Assembly (NCBI GenBank): GCA_949128115.1
Contig: OX421966.1
Location: 63,237,416 to 63,301,415, forward strand
Reading direction: 5' to 3'
Source: Anaspis maculata
Lineage: Eukaryota > Arthropoda > Insecta > Coleoptera > Scraptiidae
Length of the DNA: 64,000 nucleotides
Shown: positions 58,513 through 64,000 of the stretch, in pieces
Layout of the letters: the number at the start of each line of letters is the position of its first letter
Numbering within the stretch: position 1 is the stretch's first letter
Program-made: the position numbers and the translations under genes
Notes under the pieces: model-generated
Databases searched by the model: none
Told to the model about the DNA's origin: nothing
The model's input: only the letters and a program-made list of their open reading frames with translations

Positions 58513-58830
58513 TTATAATTCTGAGGGTATTAATCCACGTGCGGCGCAGTCAGCGGAATTGAGGTCAGTTGGAAGTTGGAACGTACCGCCAAGTAGCCAA
58601 GTAGTTGGAGCATTGTCATGGATTTCGACCACGCAGTTTGAGACGAATGTCTTCAATAAGTGAGGAGGAGTACGAATCCAGATTAACGCCGTGGAGCAAT
58701 CACTGAATAGAATTATCTCCTGAATTTGCAACGAGCAAATGAGAGGCTGAACCGATCTGACAAGACGTGACAATAGAACCGAAGCTTCTAACTCGAGGCG
58801 AGGTGTAGTGTACTCAGCTCTCGACATCAT
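58513..58830 (-). pseudogene. BEL/Pao RNase H-like segment
   Basis: TTPRLELEASVLLSRLVRSV, IILFSDCSTALIWIRTPP (Asp in FSDC) and STADCAARGL-like NSADCAARGL, the normal order in BEL RNase H. The segment starts sharply next to the tandem repeat at 58834. Confidence 0.8.
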
Positions 58831-58833
58831 TTC

Positions 58834-58906
58834 TGTAGTGTATCCTGGTCACGGCACCACTTCTGTAGTGTATCCTGGTCACGGCACCACTCTGTAGTGT
58901 AACCCC
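58834..58906 (+). repeat. 31-bp tandem repeat, 2.5 copies
   Basis: CTGTAGTGTATCCTGGTCAC followed by GGCACCACTT, two full copies then a partial. It marks the edge of the foreign segment inside the BEL element. Confidence 0.9.
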
Positions 58907-60030
58907 GTTTTCGATTTTGGCGGTGATCGTCGTTGTTTTTGCCCTTTCCCACGTCGTTTACATTTTTCCTACGTTGTGTTGAGTTCTGACTCGAGATGAG
59001 GATGTGTCGTTGAAGATGAGGTTTGATTCTTGAATGAAACGCGGATGAAATGCAAGCAAAATGAATGTTTATTGAAAATCAATTGCAGAGTTTCGAATGA
59101 ATTTGTTTCTTTTCTCAAAACACCTCACAACAAGAAATTGACAGTGATAAAGTGACACCACATGAATGAAGAACACAAATGAAGCAAGACAAAGCATTAC
59201 AAATTATTTAGATAACGCAGGAATTTACAAAAATGGAATGAACACAAAATCAGATTAACAAAACAAAACAAGAAATCATGGAACATGTTAAACTGTCAAT
59301 TTAATCGCAAAGGAAAAGTGACGTATTCGCTGGCAGGCACACATGGGAAGAACACGTCAAAGAAACCCCTGCGTATAGCCTGGTTGATTGCTGAAAAATC
59401 CCTTCCCAAATGATCTGAACAAAAGTCAAGTGTGAATGAGTCATGATGAAATGACAGAGAAGTCACTCCAGTGATGCATTGAACAAGTCAGCGTGAATCG
59501 GTGCTTGAACCTCTTTGGAAGTTTGTTTCGTTTACAAGTTATTCACATAATAACAAAAGGAAACTCACTCGTGTACGCTTTGGAGAAAACTTTACGCTCA
59601 GCAATTAATTTTTCACTTTACAAACAAAAGTAATCAAATTGATAGATAAGTAACAATGATTGAATTATTGGTGAACAAGTAAATAAATCAGCAAGAAACA
59701 AATGAGAGATAAACAGGTAGATGAATAAACAAGAAACAAGTGAGAGATAAATAAGTAGAGAAGCTGAAGTTGGTCATACTTTTTGTAAGCAATTGGAAGG
59801 AAGAAGTATCTATAACGCATTCGCCCGAAATTCCCCGGAAGTTACCCATCACAAACCCCACAGATACATACAGACATTCAAAACAGAACAATGGTTAGTA
59901 AACAGTAATCACATACAAGAAATAACAGTAAATACAAGAAAATCGACTCGAGCCAAACTGTGGCCCTCTCTTCATCATTTTACATAATTTCTCCCCAAAT
60001 TAAAAGAGGTAAGTAGACTCAACAAGGCAG
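58907..60030. other. Foreign segment replacing the BEL reverse transcriptase
   Basis: About 1.1 kb of AT-rich sequence with no coding motif, between RNase H and protease. It has AAACAAGAAATGAGAGATAA-like repeats (about 59690-59760). Possibly a solo LTR or other noncoding insertion. Confidence 0.5.
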
Positions 60031-60190
60031 ATTCATACAAGTGGTGGACCCCTGGGCCGTTTTCAACCTCAAATTATTTGCAAGAGCAGAAGTAATCAAA
60101 TTAACTTGGCTCCCTGGATCAACAACTAGTCGACAAGGATGCCAATCGCCAAAAGAGTCTTGGATGCAGACCTGTGCTGTTTCCAGCAAA
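60031..60190 (-). pseudogene. BEL/Pao protease core
   Basis: Minus strand reads TAQVCIQDSFGDWHPCRLVV and DPGSQVNLITSALANNLRLK: the retropepsin D-P/S-G-S motif, with the wording typical of BEL/Pao. It is truncated downstream. Confidence 0.75.
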
Positions 60191-60301
60191 ACATTTCAAG
60201 AATGACTTGGAATTTCAGACGAAAAATTACAATTCAAAGACGAACTGTTAGAAATGACCTCGCTAGTACTCGTTTTCGCAATAGAAGACGCGACCGACAG
60301 T

Positions 60302-60883
60302 CTAAACATTCAGATTAGCGTTACGAACATTTGAAACTGTCGATCCAAAATGGAGAAGCGAATTATGCTTGGAAGATGAACATTGTTTACACCTACCTTG
60401 AGAAGTGCACGCAGGCAAAAGGTGGTTTTCAAAGCAAGCGAAACAACTCTGGGCAGAACGTACAACAACATGACGTTTCGAAGGAGAAAGAGATAAGAGA
60501 GTCGGACACTTGGTTAATTGATGCGAACCCTTGCAATATGAACAAATCATTTGAACACTGCCCGCTGACTTCGGTGTAACATTGTTGTCATCTTCTTTTG
60601 AGGCAACTTCCGTGGTTACAAAAGCTTCTCGTGTTGGCTTAGAAGGCACACAGGAGGGACTTGATTTGCACGGGTCTTTGGATAATTCTTCGATGGTACA
60701 TTGGTTACGCAAAAAACCAATCAAGTTGTCATAAGTGGGGAATTTATTGGGGGTTATGTACAATGATGTTGTTTCAGGAACTTCGGATAGAACACAAATA
60801 AACTTGCACAACCGGATCTGTTTTAAAGAAAAATGAGCCAAGTTAGTCGACGAGAAAAACACAACGTTCGTTCGAGGCGACAA
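60302..60883 (-). pseudogene. BEL/Pao gag C-terminal part with zinc knuckles
   Basis: FPTYDNLIGFLRNQCTIEEL, then CSYCKGSHQLTKCPTLLSLS, SCFACFENHLLPAC and CKQCSSSKHNSLLH, the three-cluster knuckle array of BEL gag. The open frame starts inside the LTR, so the true gag N terminus has been replaced by LTR sequence at 60748. Confidence 0.85.
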
Positions 60884-60954
60884 TTAGACTTAAACTAACT
60901 GTGTACAAAAAAATTATCTCTACTTTTTTCTTTGCTTGATATAAGTACTGAACA
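60748..60954 (-). repeat. BEL 5' LTR
   Basis: See the element entry. Confidence 0.9.
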
Positions 60955-61001
60955 CCACTCTTTGGCTGCAGAATTTCTGTGATCATCCCTCAGATTACCT
61001 T

Positions 61002-61247
61002 TCATTTCCCCTCTCCCCTCAACATGATCTTCACAAAGCTCATTGGATAGTTTTTCTCGTCTTCCTGTCGTAGATACTCGGATGTATTGTGTTCCGCCGT
61101 GTCTACTTCATCACAATATTCGCATGTGTTTTCTTCGTTTGCTCCTTTGCGCTTGAATCTTTTCAAGTAGCGTAGCAGCAGTGCCTTCGATTTTTCAGGT
61201 GCAGGTTCTCGACATTCCCCCCTGATCCACAAAATAATTTTTTCCAA
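61002..61247 (-). pseudogene. LINE ORF2 C-terminal fragment
   Basis: LLRYLKRFKRKGANEENTCE and YCDEVDTAEHNTSEYLRQ resemble the zinc-knuckle end of jockey/R1-type ORF2 (C-x2-C-x4-5-D-T-x-E-H). Only about 80 residues remain, and no RT lies nearby. Confidence 0.45.
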
Positions 61248-61249
61248 AT

Positions 61250-62100
61250 TTTTTTCAACTCTTCATTGGTTAGTCAGTAAATATCCGCAGAAAAACAATG
61301 AATGAAGAATCGACACGTGGTCGCTAAAACTATAGGTTACGTCACTGTGAGGCATGTGACGTCAACCCGTAAGCGAGCTTGAGACTAATGTGCCATTTGC
61401 GTTCACACATGCTCAATGCGAACATGTTGTATCAAAGAGGAAGACTCATTCTTACCAACAGAGGGGGACAGAACTTGACGTCATAGCCTCTGCGCTTATA
61501 TCGTACGCTTCAAACATATAGGTAATTTTTGTGAGTAACCCAGAGAGAGATAGGTAGTTTTAAGCGCGTGAGAGCGTTCTTTATTCTTACATCCTCAAGA
61601 GGGCGCCGGGCGTGGCTGTTTAGTTTCTAATACATTCATTCGCGCCCGTATTTAAAATCTAATCTAATGGCATTTTGGCGTTTACATTTTATTAACTATT
61701 CACAGATAATTTTTTATATGAATATGAGACCAGAGGAGTCCTACCTTTTTGGCTGGTTATCTACACTAAAAAAAAAGGACTTTACCAATTTCCGATCCGT
61801 TGGAGTATCTTCCAGCATTGTCGCGTAGTTTACCATTTTGTAATTAGGTAATTGTACGTCGAATTGGTCGACAAAGAATTATTCAAGATAATGATATAGG
61901 CACATATCAAAGACGTATTGGAGGCAACAATCAGGACTCTCCTTATCTCAAAACCTTGATTCCATTGGGGCTCCATAAAGACTTTAGTTAGCGCACTAGT
62001 TGATTATACGTGTTTGATACGTCATTGTTGTTGACTGTTTTGACTAAATAAAATGTGATACCAGGTGAAGTAAAGTTGACTAATACTGAACCGATTCCAG
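61250..62100. other. Intron 10, 3' end: nothing recognised
   Basis: AT-rich intron. Near 62065 and 62100 are two in-frame AG acceptors for exon K. Confidence 0.5.
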
Positions 62101-62684
62101 GAGAACCCATCCTCAACAACAAGATCTGCGTGCTGTCCTACACCAAACAGATCATGAGCTGTTTCCACGAGGGCCGCGAGAAACTGCCTGGACCTCCGCA
62201 GAACGTGCGCATCGAATACATCGACTCGCACTCCGTCAACGTCCTGTGGGACCCTCCGATCAAGAACCCGCACACCGTCGAACTGTACAGGGTGTTCTGG
62301 CGCGTGGCCGATTCGTCCGGCAGCAGGAGCGGACACAAGGGCGACACGCCCGACACCCACCTGACCATAGGCGACCTCAAGGACGGCGTCAAGTACGAGT
62401 GCGTGGTCAAGGCCGGCAACAGCAAGGGCACGTCGACGCTGACCCTGCCGGTGACGTTCGTGATGGGCGAAAAGTACATCACCTCGGCGGCCAGCCACGG
62501 CGAGGACAGCTCGCACGTGGGCGTCGCCGTGGCCGTGGTGCTGGCGCTGGTCGTGGTCGCCGCCATCGTGGTGGGCGCCGTGTGGTTCGTGAGGACCAAG
62601 AAGATGCTGGGCATCAAGGGCTCCAACGGGGTGGCGTTCGAGAACCCCAGCTACCTCAGGGAGGTCAACATGGATCACATTCAG
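62101..62684 (+). CDS. Exon K: end of DB4, FN3-5, transmembrane helix, tail
   Basis: The chosen acceptor is ATTCCAG ending at 62100, giving GEPILNNKICVLSYTKQ, the close of DB4; a branch-point-like CTAAT lies about 20 bp upstream. FN3-5 follows (GPPQNVRIEYIDSHSVNVLW; YECVVKAGNSKGTS). Around 62518-62590 a run of about 25 hydrophobic residues (VGVAVAVVLALVVVAAIVVG, then AVWFV) is the transmembrane helix, followed by RTKK as a stop-transfer signal, so type I topology. The tail contains GVAFENPSYLREVNM; NPSY is a possible sorting or adaptor motif. A phase-0 donor CAG|GTCGGT ends the exon at 62684; if unused, the frame stops at 62771. Confidence 0.92.
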
Positions 62685-63060
62685 GTCGGTATCGTCCTCG
62701 CCGGCAGACCTTTGTTACAAGCCAAAAAGGCTACGTGTACCTTTCCGTGCGCCTTACCTGTGTCGGTCTGACTTATTCGGAACACGGCCCGCCAGCTGCC
62801 AGTGGAAAAGGCTGGGTTCGATTAGATGTTAAACGGGCGCCATGATTTCGTGGGCCGTAATCCCGCTTATGTTGACGCTGTACTCGAAACAAAACTTTTG
62901 ACGAAACCGAGGAGAAATATTTGCCAAGATTTCAAAATACAGTGTTTATTTACAAAAAAGTTTCGTCAGGTTACACTAGGAAATATGCTCGGAAATATGA
63001 CACGTAATTACCAACACGTCCTGGAAAATCACAAAAGGTTGAGAGTTGGAGTTGAATGAA
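62685..63060. other. Downstream of exon K: intron or 3' coding end
   Basis: If the donor at 62685 is used this is intron; otherwise the frame reads on to a stop at 62769-62771. No polyadenylation signal or further exon is clear. Confidence 0.4.
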
Positions 63061-63064
63061 AGCG

Positions 63065-63716
63065 GGACTGGGTTAAGAGTCCTCTGTACGCTCGAAGCAG
63101 CTCCGACTAAAAGGCCTCTAAATCGAAGGCGGTGATTTTTTTTCAACTGGTATTTGGTGATTTCACTTCATATCTCCATAAAAACATGTGAGAGGAAAAA
63201 AATCCGAGGAAAACCGATCACAGCCGAAGATAGTGAAATTACACGAGCGCCATCCTAGGGCCTTTATTTGACTTGAAAGAAAATTCTTTTTTCCAAGGAG
63301 GACTCTCTACAGTATTCTGCACCATCGTACTGGGTGGTTTTTTGTATAAAATATCTGGAGCCAAAGTTATTTGGCTGTGAAAATTATCAAAAAAATACTC
63401 AAAAATTTAGAGTTTCATATCTTCAGCCGAAATTTTTTTACTGAAAAACCACCCGGTACGATTGTGCAGAATACTGTTGAGAGTCCACCCTGAAAAAAGG
63501 ATCCAAGTCAAATGAAGGCCCTAGGGTGGCGCGCGTAAGATTTGACTATCTTCGGCTGTGATCGGTTTTTCTCGGATTTTTTTCCGTTGACATGTTAAAA
63601 TAGATATATGAAGTGAAATCTCCAAATGCCAGTTCAAAGAAAATCACCGGCTTCGATTTAGAGGCATTTCAGTTGGAGCCACTCTGAGCGTACAGAGGAC
63701 TCTTAAGCCCAAGTCC
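63065..63716. mobile_element. Palindromic element, 0.65 kb
   Basis: Arms of about 300 bp (63065-63380 and 63425-63716) share TTAAGAGTCCTCTGTACGCT, CACAGCCGAAGATAGT and AAAACCACCCGGTACGAT-type blocks in opposite orientation. Loop of about 45 bp. No clear target duplication. Confidence 0.75.
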
Positions 63717-64000
63717 TAAACTGAATGAACTGATTAAAAAAATCTGAGGGACACAAACAGATTCAAGAAAACGTTGGCAGTTGCTCTACGTTACAACACA
63801 ATATTCAAATTTGCTTATCTCGAATTACCCTAGGGTCCAAAACCAAGTACAAAGGACATCAAACGTCCAAATTGACCAGTGCATATCGAAATGCAGAAAT
63901 GAATAACAGCAATCAAGATTGGTGATGGTATTGGTAAGGCAGTAAATACTTCTGTCAGACCAAAAGCACCCGCGCAGATCCTCCATATGGACCACCATAA

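Larger units (their letters stand above)
56498..60954 (-). mobile_element. BEL/Pao LTR retrotransposon, internally rearranged
   Basis: LTRs at 56498-56701 (204 bp) and 60748-60954 (207 bp), TG/CA ends on the minus strand, about 88 percent alike by eye. Minus-strand order: gag zinc-knuckle end, protease, a foreign 1.1-kb segment in place of RT, RNase H, integrase zinc domain, integrase core, C-terminal domain. The 5' LTR abuts the middle of gag: neither a primer-binding site nor the gag 5' half exists. No matching target duplication at the outer ends, which suggests a recombinant or template-switched copy. Confidence 0.88.
7020..62684 (+). other. Gene model: DB-module / Ig / FN3 transmembrane protein (C25G4.10-like), 11 exons, partial
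   Basis: Eleven exons (7020-7172, 12844-13011, 21226-21453, 21549-21857, 27762-28104, 47963-48438, 54247-54756, 54907-55226, 55277-55523, 55599-56129, 62101-62684) join in frame with AG/GT borders into 1,289 codons with no stop. Domain order: Ig (C-terminal half), DB1, FN3-1, DB2, FN3-2, DB3, FN3-3, FN3-4, Ig, Ig, DB4, FN3-5, transmembrane helix, cytoplasmic tail. The same order defines a conserved ecdysozoan cell-surface family (C25G4.10 type); the role is inferred to be adhesion or extracellular recognition. Most junctions are phase 1, as usual for shuffled extracellular modules. Each DB module has 12 cysteines. Introns range from 50 bp to 19.9 kb. No signal peptide or start codon was found, so the 5' end is outside the window or in an unseen exon before 7020. 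Confidence 0.93.

Noticed and set aside
62022..62678. Long minus-strand frame opposite exon K (and similar ones opposite exons F and J)
   Set aside because: Shadow frames of GC-rich exons; the plus strand carries the conserved domains.

Overview
The window is animal nuclear DNA, almost certainly from an arthropod and probably an insect. The grounds are a conserved gene split by introns of 50 bp to 20 kb, BEL/Pao and Ty3/gypsy retrotransposons, a CR1/L2-like LINE with a PHD-finger ORF1, mariner, hAT and SINE debris, and no prokaryotic gene organisation. The exact order cannot be fixed from sequence alone; a hemipteran would fit.

One host gene runs left to right through nearly the whole window. 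Eleven consecutive exons (7020 to 62684) keep reading frame across every junction with consensus splice sites and give 1,289 codons. They encode a type I membrane protein: half an Ig domain, then DB-FN3-DB-FN3-DB-FN3-FN3-Ig-Ig-DB-FN3, a transmembrane helix and a short cytoplasmic tail. This is the architecture of the ecdysozoan 'Ig-like and fibronectin type-III domain-containing protein' family (C. elegans C25G4.10 type). Each of the four DB modules keeps 12 cysteines. The N terminus (signal peptide, first Ig half) lies upstream of 7020 and was not found; the end of the tail is uncertain.

The rest is intron filled with nested repeats. (1) Eight foldback elements of 1 to 4.3 kb (one of them enlarged by a 4.8-kb LINE), each flanked by TA and without transposase, at 3370, 4832, 14431, 22969, 29642, 32050, 39886 and 41815, plus three similar palindromes with unclear ends. 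(2) A complete, apparently intact LINE at 15904-20695 with a 13-bp target-site duplication; ORF1 and ORF2 are in the same frame, separated by one UAG in a CAA-UAG-CAG-CUA context that matches the viral leaky-stop consensus. (3) A satellite near 12.4 kb, 22.9 kb and 24.8-27.5 kb made of TTC and GAA alternating every 5 bp, which is the heat-shock-element consensus; two copies abut a transposon-like leader on the minus strand and one has a TATA box. (4) A composite TA-flanked element, 41815-46160, whose two inverted 16-bp arrays have matching variant order and enclose 3.2 kb of GGAGCCC/AGCCCCCTT satellite. (5) A complete but degenerate gypsy-type LTR element (48991-53550) with 5-bp duplications, and a rearranged BEL/Pao element (56498-60954) lacking its gag 5' half and RT. 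(6) A hAT-type MITE (36032-36310) with a perfect 8-bp duplication, tRNA-derived SINEs, a mariner remnant and minisatellites.

Exons are GC-rich and clean against AT-rich introns. Because the foldback elements sit in introns, each would form a long RNA hairpin in the primary transcript. All element boundaries and arm lengths were read by eye, so internal arm limits are approximate.
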